The notes under the pieces were generated by a model. It did not search any database, was not told where the DNA came from, and saw only the letters and a program-made list of their open reading frames with translations. This document shows, one piece after another, positions 8,725 to 17,897 of a stretch of DNA of 64,000 nt; the stretch's first letter is position 1, and each line of letters opens with the position of its first letter. The stretch covers positions 186,001 through 250,000 of the forward strand of contig NZ_CP040018.1 in assembly GCF_005280255.1 (NCBI RefSeq), in the 5' to 3' direction. The DNA comes from Arthrobacter sp. 24S4-2 (GTDB taxonomy: Bacteria; Actinomycetota; Actinomycetes; Actinomycetales; Micrococcaceae). The position numbers and the translations under genes are program-made.

Positions 8725-10124
8725 CTAGTGGTGGAAAGCCTGGGTCTGCCCGCCCGGGGCATCGGTGCGGTGAGGCCGTCCAGGTAGGCGACCTCTTTCT
8801 TCAGGTCGGCCAGGAAGCTGGCTGCAAGGTCGCGGGTGAAGCCGTTGCGGACAACGATCCTCTGGACCGTAATCTCGCTCAGGCCGTCAGGCATCGGGTA
8901 GGCCGGCACGAGCCAACCGTTCATCCGCAGGCGCTCGGACAGGTGGTGAAGGTTCCAGTTCCCGGTGTGGCCGTCAGCGAGCTGCCACGCAAAAACCGGT
9001 ATGTCGGATCCGTCGCTCCACAGGGTGAAGGCGTCCATCGCTCCGATTTCACCGGACAGATACAGCGCAACGTCCCGGGACGTGGCCTGGACCGACCTGT
9101 ATCCGGCAAATCCGAGCCGGAGGAAGAGGTAATACTGCAGCAGCACCTGTGCGCCGGGCCGGGAAAAGTTCAGCGCGAAGGTGGGCATGTCCCCGCCGAG
9201 GTAGCTGACATGGAAGACCAGGTCATCCGGGAGAGCCTGCGCATCCCGCCACACGATCCAGCCGAGCCCCGGATACACCAGGCCGTACTTATGGCCCGAA
9301 GTGTTGATCGACGCGACACGGGGGAGGCGGAAGTCCCAGACAGTGTCCGGCTGCAGGAACGGGGCAATCATTGCTCCGGAGGCGCCATCCACATGGATCG
9401 GAATATCAAGGCCACGGCGTGCCTGGATCTCGTCCAGGGCTGCCGAGATCCGGTCGACGGGTTCGTACGCTCCCGTATAGGTCACGCCCATGATGGCGAC
9501 GACGCCGATGGTGTTCTCATCCACGTACGTGTCCAGGTCGTGGCCGTCAAGCATCCGGTGTTCCATCGACACAGGGACAAAGCGGGCTTCCACGTCCCAG
9601 TAGTTGCAGAATTTCTCCCAGCACACCTGCACGGCTGAGCTAAGGACAAGGTTTGGTTTGTCCGCCGCCAGGCCGGCTGCTCGCCTGGCGTGCTGCCATC
9701 GGCGCTTCAAGGCAAGACCGCCCAGCATGCATGCTTCGGAGGAACCGATGGTGGATGTGCCGATAGCCTGGGCCGGATCGGAGGCATTCCACAGGTCGGC
9801 GAGCATGCGCCAGCAGCGGGTCTCGATCAGTGCCGTCTGCGGGTATTCGTCCTTGTCGATCATGTTCTTGTCGAAAGTCTCGGCATAGAGCTTCGAGGCT
9901 TCCGGTTCCATCCACGTTCCGACGAACGTCGCCAGGTTCAGCCGCGAGTTTCCGTCCAGCATCGCTTCGTCGTGGACAACCTGGTAGGCGGTCGACGGCA
10001 GGGATTCGCCGTCCGGAATCACGAAACGCGGGAAGATAGTGGATTCGCCGGGCCGGCTGAACAAGGGGTTCAGTTCAACTGCAGCGTTGGGTTCATGGCC
10101 TAATGTCCGGTGTGACCTGCTGAT
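8725..10124 (-). CDS. gadB: Glutamate decarboxylase (C-terminal frameshift)
   Basis: This PLP enzyme converts glutamate to GABA and CO2, consuming a proton. It matches the Gad family through NPLFSRPGE, GTSTIGSSEACMLGG, HVDGASGAMIAPF and the PLP lysine in SINTSGHKYGL. As sequenced, the reading frame misses the typical ending and runs on to 8583 inside the next gene. Adding one G to the run at 8756-8759 restores GGQTQAFHH and a stop at 8725, the classic FHH terminus. The start is odd: a good GAGGAG site sits seven bases before an ATC (10124) that opens the conserved sequence. No ATG, GTG or TTG fits nearby; the first in-frame ATG, at 10205, is much too far upstream. Confidence 0.9.
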
Positions 10125-10234
10125 GGTTCGCTCCTCGGAATCGTCGCGGCACAGGCACGGCCTGCCTTGGTTGCCCACGCTACCCCGGGCAACCCCCGCG
10201 CCCAAGGCCCGCGCGTCCCCAAGGCCTGCGCGTC

Positions 10235-11437
10235 TTAGCGCCGCCCGGCGTGCAGAGCCAGCTCCAGTTCGAAGCGGGCGCGCGGGTCCTCCAGCGCGTC
10301 ACCGAACAGTTCGCGCAGCTGCGCCGCCCGGTAGCCCACTGTCTGCGGGTGGATGCCCAGCTCGGCAGCCACCGGGGCGCGCTGGCCCCAGTTCCGCAGC
10401 CAGGAGAGAAGCGTCTCCGCCAGCCGCTCGCGCTGTGCCGGACGCAGCCCTCCCAGGGGTGCCAGGCGGCGCTCGGCGAGTTCCGCGATGGCCGAAGGTT
10501 CGGAGCCGAGAACAATCTGGGCCAGGTGTTCATCCGCCCAGATGGGCGGGTCTTCCGGGGCTTCACGCGGCGGCAGCACCGATGCGGCACCCACAGCGAG
10601 CCGCAGGGAATCAGGCACCTTTTCCCACCCGCCGGCAGGCCCCACGGAGGCGGACCTGCCCTTCAACACTCTCTCCAGCCCGGCCCTCCCGGCCGCGGAT
10701 TCCCGTGCCGGGACAAGTGCAACGGCGTCCGTTTCGCGTTCAACCACCAGCGTGCCCGGCCCCAGCTGCAGCCGGAGCCCGGCGGCCCGGTCCAGAGGCA
10801 GCGTGACCACCACCAGCCTTGCCGGCAGGGACCAGTCGGCCATGGATGCGGCCTGGCGCAGGGCGGCCTCATCGGCCTGCCCCATCAGGAGCAACTCCAG
10901 GAGCTCGGTCCGCCGCCGGTCCACCGCTCCGGCGCGCTCGGACTGCTCAAAGGCGTAGGCTTCCGCGCTCACGGCAGACAGTTCGTCGATATAGGCCAGG
11001 ATTGATTCGCCCAGGTCAACAACAACATTGAGGCCCAGGTCCTTTTCCACCGAGATCCGCGACATTTCCCGGAACGTCACCCGTGCACCCATCCGGTAGG
11101 CGCTCAGCAGCGCGTCCATGCTGCGCCCCTGGCGGAATTCGCCGCTGCCCAGCCCGGCCACCAGTTCCCGGCTCTCCTCGGACAGCGCTGGCAGCTTGGT
11201 GCCCGGCAACTGCAGGAACCGGTCCAGTGCCGCAGCCACGCCCCGCCGCAGGCCGCGTCCGAATCGTCCTTCGATGGGCCTGGCATAGGCGGGAACCAGC
11301 TGCGGAACGGCGTCGATGATGGCTTCCACAATGCCCGGCATCATAGGGCGGAGCAGATCGCTGACCTCGCGGGGCAGGGCGAGCCACGGCGGGTCGTACG
11401 TGGGGGCGGCAGGACTCTTCGACGCCGTAGGGTTCAT
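10235..11437 (-). CDS. PucR/CdaR-family transcriptional regulator
   Basis: A 400-residue regulator with a degenerate GGDEF-like middle section and a C-terminal PucR-type helix-turn-helix (about 335-395, VAAELGIHPQTVGYRAAQLRELFG). The start is placed at MNPTASKSP; an ATG 29 codons upstream would extend into the shared promoter region. It is divergent from the ferredoxin reductase/desaturase pair, with about 100 bases between. This arrangement suggests it controls those genes, which is an inference from position. A short perfect palindrome (GAACGTTC) lies in the intergenic region. Confidence 0.88.
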   Translation of the reverse strand: MNPTASKSPAAPTYDPPWLALPREVSDLLRPMMPGIVEAIIDAVPQLVPAYARPIEGRFGRGLRRGVAAALDRFLQLPGTKLPALSEESRELVAGLGSGEFRQGRSMDALLSAYRMGARVTFREMSRISVEKDLGLNVVVDLGESILAYIDELSAVSAEAYAFEQSERAGAVDRRRTELLELLLMGQADEAALRQAASMADWSLPARLVVVTLPLDRAAGLRLQLGPGTLVVERETDAVALVPARESAAGRAGLERVLKGRSASVGPAGGWEKVPDSLRLAVGAASVLPPREAPEDPPIWADEHLAQIVLGSEPSAIAELAERRLAPLGGLRPAQRERLAETLLSWLRNWGQRAPVAAELGIHPQTVGYRAAQLRELFGDALEDPRARFELELALHAGRR

Positions 11438-11536
11438 GAGAGACTTCCATAAGTTGTTTCGGGGGAACAGTTTAGAACGTTCGATCGTATGCCTTGGGAG
11501 AAGAAATATGCCTCGGTCTAACATAAGGTTAATAAC

Positions 11537-12658
11537 ATGATCCGGCTCCGTAAGCTGGCGCGCGCCGCATCTGTACTCACCACCCCGCTAGCTCCAGAAG
11601 ACATTCTGTCGCTTTTCAATCCTGTGTTCTCCGCACGCCAGCTCCGCGGCGTAGTCACCAGGGTGGTTGCCGAGACGGCCGATTCCGCCACCATCTTCTT
11701 CCGTCCAGGCCGCGGCTGGAAGGCCCACCAGGCCGGCCAGTGGGCACGCATCGGCGTCGAACTCGACGGCGTGCGGCACTGGCGTTCCTATTCCCTGAGT
11801 GCTCCCGCCGGCCAGGATCCCGCCATCACCGTGACCGACGTCGGCGCCGTTTCCGGCGTCCTGGTCCGCAACACCCGCCCCGGTGACGTGCTGTTCCTGG
11901 CTCCGCCGCAGGGCGACTTCGTCCTCCCCGAGCACCCCCGGCCGCTGCTTATGCTCACCGCCGGCAGCGGCATCACGCCCGTGATGTCCATGGTCCGCAC
12001 GCTGGTGCCGCACCGCCCGGACGCCGACGTCGTGCTGATCCATTCAGCCCGGACCCCGGAGGACAGCATTTTCCGGGAAGAACTGTCGGAGCTTGCCGAC
12101 CAGTTCCCCAACTTCAAGGTCATCCACTGGTCTACCGGCGAACGCGGCCGGGTGGACTTCTCCTCTGCCGCCGTGCTGGACGAACTCTGCCCGGACTGGC
12201 GCCACCGCGCAGCCTACGCCTGCGGCCCTGAAGGGTTCCTGGACGACGCCGAGGCGCTGTGGTCTGCAGAAGCAGCTGCTGCGGCAGCGGGCAGCGCCGC
12301 CGACGGGGAATCCCACCAGCCGGAGGGGCCGTTCGCGGCCGACCCGATCAACCTGATCATCGAACGTTTCACCACGAGCCTGGCCGCCGGCGCCGGGCAC
12401 GACGGCGGACTGGTCACCTTTGAGGCGTCCGACCGTGAGGTCGAGGCGGACGGAAGCACCCCCCTCTTGGACGTCGGCGAAGACGCCGGAGTCCTGATGC
12501 CCAGCGGCTGCCGGATGGGCATCTGCCACAGCTGCCTCACTCCACTGCGGGCCGGACATGTCCGCGACCTCCGCACCGGCGAAGTCCACGGCGAACCGGG
12601 CCAACTAATCCAGACGTGTGTTTCGGCAGCCGCCGGACCCGTTAACCTCGACATTTGA
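11537..12658 (+). CDS. Ferredoxin reductase with FAD, NAD(P) and [2Fe-2S] domains
   Basis: The 373-residue protein has an FNR-type FAD domain (RSYSLS near residue 92), an NAD(P)-binding domain (LLMLTAGSGITPVMSM) and a C-terminal plant-type [2Fe-2S] domain with cysteines in CRMGICHSC and QTC. It is the expected electron donor for the desaturase encoded 13 bases downstream. The pair resembles the mycobacterial Rv3230c/DesA3 couple, in which NADPH electrons reach a membrane acyl-CoA desaturase. Confidence 0.93.
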   Translation: MIRLRKLARAASVLTTPLAPEDILSLFNPVFSARQLRGVVTRVVAETADSATIFFRPGRGWKAHQAGQWARIGVELDGVRHWRSYSLSAPAGQDPAITVTDVGAVSGVLVRNTRPGDVLFLAPPQGDFVLPEHPRPLLMLTAGSGITPVMSMVRTLVPHRPDADVVLIHSARTPEDSIFREELSELADQFPNFKVIHWSTGERGRVDFSSAAVLDELCPDWRHRAAYACGPEGFLDDAEALWSAEAAAAAAGSAADGESHQPEGPFAADPINLIIERFTTSLAAGAGHDGGLVTFEASDREVEADGSTPLLDVGEDAGVLMPSGCRMGICHSCLTPLRAGHVRDLRTGEVHGEPGQLIQTCVSAAAGPVNLDI

Positions 12659-12671
12659 GGAGCACCACCGC

Positions 12672-13907
12672 ATGGCAATAGTTACCAACCACGAAGCCGA
12701 GACCACGGAAGACACCGTTGTGCCGTCCTCGGGCGACGACGCCGCATTGCAGGCGAAGGAGGCAGCCGCGGCTGCCTCCGGCGTTGTTAAGACGCGCCGC
12801 GGGGCGCTGGCCACTTCCGGCAGCCCGTTGGTCCGTCCTCCGGCCGCAGCGCACCTCTCCGACGAGCAGGTGGCCGAGCTGGGCCGCGAACTTGACGCTA
12901 TCAAGGACGACATCCTGGCCAAGCGCGGTGCCTCCGACGCCGCCTATATCCGCCGCATGATCAAGATCCAGCGCGGCCTGGAGATCTCCGGCCGTGCGAC
13001 GCTCCTGGTGAGCCGGAACAAAGGCGCCTGGATTGCCGGCACCACCCTGCTGAGCCTGGCCAAGATCCTGGAAAACATGGAGATCGGGCACAATGTGCTG
13101 CACGGCCAGTGGGACTGGATGCGGGACCCGGACATCCACTCCACCACCTGGGAATGGGACTTCGTCACCCCGGCCCGCGCCTGGCAGCACACGCACAATG
13201 ACCTGCACCACCGCTGGACCAACGTGGTGGGCAAGGACAACGACGTCGGATATAACCTGCTGCGCATGGACGCCCAGCAGGAGTGGAAGCCGTTCAACCT
13301 CGGCAACCCGCTCTACAACGCCATCCTGGCCCCGGTATTCGAGTGGGGCATCGCGATCTACGATCTCGAGCTGAACGACTACAAAGAAGGCAACAAGTCC
13401 AAGGAAGCGCTGGTCAAGGATCTCAAGGCCCTCGGTGTCAAGGCGCTCAAGCAGTTCACCAAGGATTACGCCGCCACCCCGGCAGTCGCCATGCTGACCG
13501 GTTCCGGCAAACAGGCGCTCTACGGCACGCTGACCGCCAATGCGGTACGCAACGTCTGGGCCCACGCCGTGATCTTCTGTGGTCACTTCCCCGAGGGGAC
13601 GGACACCTTCACCGAGGAAATGGTGGAAGGGGAGACCCGCGGAGACTGGTATGTGCGGCAGATGATCGGCTCCGCCAACATCTCCGGTTCCAAGTTCATG
13701 CACCTTATGACCGGCAACCTGTCACACCAGATCGAGCACCACCTTTTCCCGGACATTCCGTCCAACCGCTATGCCGAGGTGGCGCCGAAGGTGCAGGAGA
13801 TCTGCAAGCGTTACGGCCTGCCGTACACCACGGGCCCGATCTGGAAGCAGGTCGGCTCCACGTGGGCCAAGGTCTTCAAGCTGGCACTGCCGCCCAAGAA
13901 GGCGTAG
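12672..13907 (+). CDS. Membrane fatty-acid (acyl-CoA) desaturase
   Basis: The 411-residue protein carries the three histidine clusters that bind the di-iron centre: HNVLHGQWDWM, HTHNDLHH and HQIEHH. Between them are hydrophobic segments such as GTLTANAVRNVWAHAVIFCG. It probably introduces a cis double bond into saturated acyl chains to adjust membrane fluidity. The start MAIVTNHEAE follows a GAGGAG site; an earlier in-frame ATG lies inside the reductase gene. A strong hairpin terminator follows the stop. Confidence 0.93.
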   Translation: MAIVTNHEAETTEDTVVPSSGDDAALQAKEAAAAASGVVKTRRGALATSGSPLVRPPAAAHLSDEQVAELGRELDAIKDDILAKRGASDAAYIRRMIKIQRGLEISGRATLLVSRNKGAWIAGTTLLSLAKILENMEIGHNVLHGQWDWMRDPDIHSTTWEWDFVTPARAWQHTHNDLHHRWTNVVGKDNDVGYNLLRMDAQQEWKPFNLGNPLYNAILAPVFEWGIAIYDLELNDYKEGNKSKEALVKDLKALGVKALKQFTKDYAATPAVAMLTGSGKQALYGTLTANAVRNVWAHAVIFCGHFPEGTDTFTEEMVEGETRGDWYVRQMIGSANISGSKFMHLMTGNLSHQIEHHLFPDIPSNRYAEVAPKVQEICKRYGLPYTTGPIWKQVGSTWAKVFKLALPPKKA

Positions 13908-13932
13908 GCACCGACGCCCGGGGACTGGTTTG

Positions 13933-13971
13933 AAGAAGGGGCGCCTGCCATTGCGGCAGGCGCCCCTTCTT
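13933..13971. terminator. Bidirectional hairpin terminator between convergent genes
   Basis: A perfect 17-bp inverted repeat (13933-13949 and 13955-13971) with a five-base loop sits between the desaturase and the convergent oxidoreductase. AAGAA/TTCTT at the ends gives short U-tracts in both directions. Confidence 0.85.
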
Positions 13972-13987
13972 GTGGCCTGATGGTCCC

Positions 13988-15109
13988 TCAGGCGAAGCGG
14001 GCCGGGCGGAAGGTGGCCAGCATGGGGTGCTTGTTCCCTGTCATGATCTCGCCCGCGAGAAGTTCTCCGGCGATGAGTCCGAGCGTGGCCCCGGAGTGGG
14101 TGAAGGCCACGAAGCAGCCGGGCACTTGGCCCAGCTCGCCGAGGACGGGTTCACCGTCGCCGGGAATTGGCTTGTAGCCGATCTTCCAGGACGCCGGCTT
14201 GAGCTCGGGGTTGCCGGCGATGAGCCTGGATGCCTCATCGGCCAGTTCCTGGACCACATCATCGGGGATGCTGAACGAGCCGTCGGCATGCTCTGTGATG
14301 TGCTCCTCGTACCAGTCGTGGTCCAGGGCAAAGGTGTTTCCGGGGTTGGGGCGGACAGCGGCCCGCGGGGTATTCATCACGGCCTTTACTTCATGGTCTA
14401 CCGGCTTGGTCAGAACAAGCATCGAGACCGGGGAACCGTTCGGGATCTCGACGCCGAGCGGTGCCACGACGGCGGGCGTTGCGGCGCCGCAGGCCACCAG
14501 CACCGCATCGGCCTGGTAGGTCTCGCCGGCCGCCGTCTCGACGCCGGCGGCCCGCCCGCCGTCGACCGTTACGGATGCTTTGCCGGCGTTGAGGACGAGC
14601 TGGCCGCCGAGGGCGTGGAATTCCTCCATGAGGAATTCCACCAGGTCCGGGAGGCTGACCCAGCCTTCCCCGGGATTGAAGATGGCGTTTTCCGGTACTG
14701 CACTGGAATCGATGCCGGGGGTGACGGCGGCGATGTCCGCGGGTGCAAGCAGCCTGGAGTCGTAGCCGACGGACTTCTCGTAGGCATGCCGGGCTTCGGT
14801 TACGGCATGTTGTCCGGCTGCCTTCCACATCAGGCCGCCATCGAACTGCAGCCATTCCCTGCCCGGATCTGCTGCGAAGAGGGTGCGGTAACGGTCCACG
14901 CCGGCGAGGCGCAGCTGGTGATACGGGGTGGATCGCTCGCCGGCGGAATTCAGCCAGGAGAGCGAGCGGCCGGTGGCTTCACTCGCGAGGCCCTGTTCGG
15001 TCAGCAGGACCACGGATGCGCCTTGGCGGAGCAGGTGGACCGCGGTGGAGACTCCGAGGATGCCGCCGCCGATGATGGCGACAAGTTTGGTTGAGGCGGT
15101 GGAGGACAT
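13988..15109 (-). CDS. FAD-dependent oxidoreductase (DAO family)
   Basis: The 373-residue protein has an N-terminal dinucleotide-binding motif (AIIGGGILGVSTAVHL) and the DAO-family ATGRSLSWLNSAG segment. A C-terminal FTHSGATLGLIAGELLAGEI closes the FAD site. DAO enzymes oxidise secondary or primary amines such as glycine, sarcosine, proline or D-amino acids. It ends a five-gene unit with an amino-acid ABC importer and a Gfo/Idh oxidoreductase, so its substrate is probably what the importer brings in. The substrate cannot be read from the sequence. Confidence 0.9.
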   Translation of the reverse strand: MSSTASTKLVAIIGGGILGVSTAVHLLRQGASVVLLTEQGLASEATGRSLSWLNSAGERSTPYHQLRLAGVDRYRTLFAADPGREWLQFDGGLMWKAAGQHAVTEARHAYEKSVGYDSRLLAPADIAAVTPGIDSSAVPENAIFNPGEGWVSLPDLVEFLMEEFHALGGQLVLNAGKASVTVDGGRAAGVETAAGETYQADAVLVACGAATPAVVAPLGVEIPNGSPVSMLVLTKPVDHEVKAVMNTPRAAVRPNPGNTFALDHDWYEEHITEHADGSFSIPDDVVQELADEASRLIAGNPELKPASWKIGYKPIPGDGEPVLGELGQVPGCFVAFTHSGATLGLIAGELLAGEIMTGNKHPMLATFRPARFA

Positions 15110-15165
15110 GCGTCTTCCCTTTCTTCGGTGATTGATGTGCTTGGTCGCGCGGGATGTCCCGCGGG

Positions 15166-16209
15166 CTACGCGAATGCGTGGATTTCTTCGATGATCTTGA
15201 GGACTGCGAGGGACTCGGCGGGCTGAACCGGTAATGGCCCCTGGCCCCGGAGGGCCGCAGCGAGCTCCGCGTAGAACCGGGGGTAGTTACCCCGTTCGGC
15301 CGGCACGGGTGTGGCATCTCCGTCAGTTCCCAGGACCCCCCAAGAGTCCTGGGGATCCACGCCGTAGGCAGGATCCGACGGCGTCTTTCCAGCCGCGAGG
15401 GCCTGCTCCTGGCTGTCCAGGCCCCACTTGGTGTAGCCGGCCGCCGAACCCAGGACGTGAAAGCGCGGACCGACCTGGGCGGCCATGCCGTTCATCCACA
15501 GCCTGGACCGGACTCCGGATTCGTGGAACAGGGACACGAACGCTTCGGTGTCGGCACCCTCCGGGTGGGAACTGTGGTTTGCCGTCACCCCATGGCTGTC
15601 CTGGACAGGCCCGAACAGCTGGACGGCCTGGTCTATCAGGTGGGCGCCGAGGTCGTGGAGGATGCCGCCGCCGTCCGCCAGGGTGGCGGTGTCGCGCCAG
15701 TTCCCGAACCCTTCCGGCCGCCACCATTCAAAGCGCGACTCGAAGGTGCGGATTTCACCCAGAGCGCCCTCCCGCACGAGCTTTTGGAGCGTCAGGAAGT
15801 CGGCGTCCCACCTTCGGTTCTGGAATACCGTCAGCTGCACGCCGGCGTCGGCCGCACGGGAGATGAGCTCCTCGCCGTGAGCCGGCGTGGTGACGAACGG
15901 CTTGTCCACCACCACGTGGAGGCCATGGGCCATTGCCGTTGCGGCCAGGTCGAAATGGGTGAGCGGTGGGGTGCCAAGGACGACGAGGTCAAGGCTGGCG
16001 GACAGGGCGAACAGGGCCTCCGGCGTCGGAACGATCCGGGCTTGCGGGTAGCGCCGTGCCGCCTCGGCGGCGCGCTCCGGGTCCGCCGTCACGATCACGT
16101 CGAGGGAGTAGGCAGGATCAGCCGCGATCAGCGGTGCGTGGAAAACACCGCCCGAGACCCCGAAGCCGACGACGGCGGTCCGGATGGGTGCCGTTGAAGC
16201 ATCAGGCAT
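15166..16209 (-). CDS. Gfo/Idh/MocA-family NAD(P)-dependent oxidoreductase
   Basis: The 347-residue protein has an N-terminal Rossmann fold (AVVGFGVSGGVFHAPLI) and the family's Lys-Pro motif (HVVVDKPFVTTPAHGEEL), followed by the alpha/beta substrate domain with GGGILHDLGAHLIDQA. Such enzymes oxidise hydroxyl groups of sugars, inositols or related polyols. Its start overlaps the stop of the transporter ATPase gene by one base (TAATG). Pairing with a DAO enzyme and an amino-acid importer is unusual and hints at an amino-acid-sugar or opine-like substrate (inference). Confidence 0.9.
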   Translation of the reverse strand: MPDASTAPIRTAVVGFGVSGGVFHAPLIAADPAYSLDVIVTADPERAAEAARRYPQARIVPTPEALFALSASLDLVVLGTPPLTHFDLAATAMAHGLHVVVDKPFVTTPAHGEELISRAADAGVQLTVFQNRRWDADFLTLQKLVREGALGEIRTFESRFEWWRPEGFGNWRDTATLADGGGILHDLGAHLIDQAVQLFGPVQDSHGVTANHSSHPEGADTEAFVSLFHESGVRSRLWMNGMAAQVGPRFHVLGSAAGYTKWGLDSQEQALAAGKTPSDPAYGVDPQDSWGVLGTDGDATPVPAERGNYPRFYAELAAALRGQGPLPVQPAESLAVLKIIEEIHAFA

Positions 16210-16991
16210 TACAGCACCTCCGAAAGGAAGCGCTGGAGACGTTCGCTGCGGGGGTTGTCGAACAGTTCGGCGGGTGTTCCGGACTCCACGACTTCACCTT
16301 CGTCCATGAAGACCACCTGGTCGGCGACTTTGCGGGCGAAGCCCATTTCGTGGGTGACCACGAGCATGGTCATGCCGCGCCTGCCGAGGCCGGCCATGAG
16401 GTTCAGCACGCCCTTGACGAGTTCCGGGTCCAGGGCACTGGTTGCCTCGTCAAAGAGCATCACTTCCGGCTCCATGGCCAGGGCGCGCGCGATGGCGACG
16501 CGCTGCTGCTGCCCGCCGGAGAGGTCCCGGGGCCGGTGGTCAGCGCGCTCCGCGAGGCCCACCTCGGCGAGGCGGCGCCGGGCGCGTTCCCTTGCCTCCG
16601 CCTTGGACATGCCCTTGACGCTCCAGAGCGCCAGGGCCACGTTTTCCAGGGCCGTGTGGTCCGGGAAGAGGTTGAAGTGCTGGAAGACCATGCCGATGCG
16701 GCTGCGCAGGAGGTCCGGGTTGACCTCGAGGGCGCTCTCGCCGGCCAGCAGCACGTCCCCGCTCTTGGGTTCATGCAGGCGGTTGACGCCGCGAAGCAGC
16801 GTGGACTTTCCGGAGCCTGAGGGCCCGATGATGCAGGTTGTGGTTCCGGGGGCGACAGTAAGGCTGACGTTGCGGAGCACCTCGATGTCCCCGTACGCCA
16901 TGGTCAGGTTCTTCAGTTCCAGGCCGGAGCCGTGGAAGGTCTGGCTTTCCGCGGCGGCGGCCGTGTTGGCGGTGTTGCTTGCGAGGCTCAT
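16209..16991 (-). CDS. Polar amino-acid ABC transporter ATP-binding protein
   Basis: The 260-residue ATPase has Walker A GPSGSGKST, the Q-loop segment GMVFQHFNLFPD, the signature LSGGQQQRVAIARAL and Walker B VMLFDEATSALDPE, all typical of the GlnQ/HisP polar amino-acid group. A 25-residue N-terminal tail precedes the domain. Its start overlaps the permease stop (ATGA). Confidence 0.95.
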   Translation of the reverse strand: MSLASNTANTAAAAESQTFHGSGLELKNLTMAYGDIEVLRNVSLTVAPGTTTCIIGPSGSGKSTLLRGVNRLHEPKSGDVLLAGESALEVNPDLLRSRIGMVFQHFNLFPDHTALENVALALWSVKGMSKAEARERARRRLAEVGLAERADHRPRDLSGGQQQRVAIARALAMEPEVMLFDEATSALDPELVKGVLNLMAGLGRRGMTMLVVTHEMGFARKVADQVVFMDEGEVVESGTPAELFDNPRSERLQRFLSEVL

Positions 16992-17776
16992 GTGTTGCTC
17001 CCGGTGATCAGCGGCGAGGCCGCGTCGAGTTCTTTGACTTCATTCAGTCCGCTGCTGGGGGCCGAGGGGCGGCGGCGGCCGGTCCGGAACCTGTTGTCGA
17101 AGTAGTTGACCAGGTGGGTCAGGGGCACCGTGATCACCAGGTAGAAGATGCCTGCCATGACCAGCGGTGAGAGGTTTCCGGACAGTACGGCCGCGTCCTG
17201 TCCTACACGGAAGAGCTCACGCTCGCTGACGAGCAGGCCAAGGAAATAGACCAGGGATGAGTCTTTGACGATGGCGATGAACTGGTTGACCAGGGCCGGG
17301 AGGACGCGGCGGATGCCCTGCGGCACCACCACCAAGGCCATGGACTTGGCGTAGCTCATGCCCAGTGCGCGGCAGGCTTCTCCCTGGCCTTTGTCCACGC
17401 TTTGAATGCCCGCGCGGAAGATTTCGCCGATGTAGGCGCTGGCGATCAGGCTCAGTGCGATGATCCCCAGCGGGTACGGAGAAGGGCCGAAGATCGACTG
17501 GCTGAGCCGGGCAAAGCCCTGCCCGATCAGCAGGATGGTGAGGATGGCGGGCAGGCCGCGGAAGAGGTCGGTATAGATTCTTGCCGGGACACGCAGCCAT
17601 TTGGACGGTGAGATGCCCATGACCGCGACCATCATGCCCAGGGCGACCCCGATGATGGTGGCGGCGATGGAAATGATCAGGGTGTTGAGAAGGCCCACTC
17701 CGAGGAGTTGGGGCAGGACTTCGGCCATTGCGCCGAAGTCGAAAAAAGTACGGATGATGGTGTTGAGCCAGTCCAT
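16988..17776 (-). CDS. Polar amino-acid ABC transporter permease
   Basis: The 262-residue protein has about five membrane helices and the binding-protein-dependent permease loop EACRALGMSYAKSMALVVVPQ. It belongs to the HisM/GlnP type and would form a homodimeric channel. It lies 121 bases after the binding-protein gene; that gap holds a strong hairpin. Confidence 0.94.
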   Translation of the reverse strand: MDWLNTIIRTFFDFGAMAEVLPQLLGVGLLNTLIISIAATIIGVALGMMVAVMGISPSKWLRVPARIYTDLFRGLPAILTILLIGQGFARLSQSIFGPSPYPLGIIALSLIASAYIGEIFRAGIQSVDKGQGEACRALGMSYAKSMALVVVPQGIRRVLPALVNQFIAIVKDSSLVYFLGLLVSERELFRVGQDAAVLSGNLSPLVMAGIFYLVITVPLTHLVNYFDNRFRTGRRRPSAPSSGLNEVKELDAASPLITGSNT

Positions 17777-17808
17777 GGTTGCTCTCAGACGTAGGTAGCT
17801 TGTGAATC

Positions 17809-17839
17809 CCGGGCCGGCCGCGGATGGCGGCCGGCCCGG
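17809..17839 (-). terminator. Intra-operon hairpin between binding-protein and permease genes
   Basis: A perfect 13-bp GC-only stem (17809-17821 and 17827-17839, loop of five) lies between two co-directional transporter genes. There is no U-tract after it, so it more likely protects the upstream mRNA end or partially attenuates transcription than stops it fully. Such hairpins commonly raise binding-protein level relative to the permease. Confidence 0.6.
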
Positions 17840-17897
17840 TCATTGGCAGCCGGACTCTTTACCGGGCAGGGGCGCCCGGCGATCGGCTTGTGTCGGA

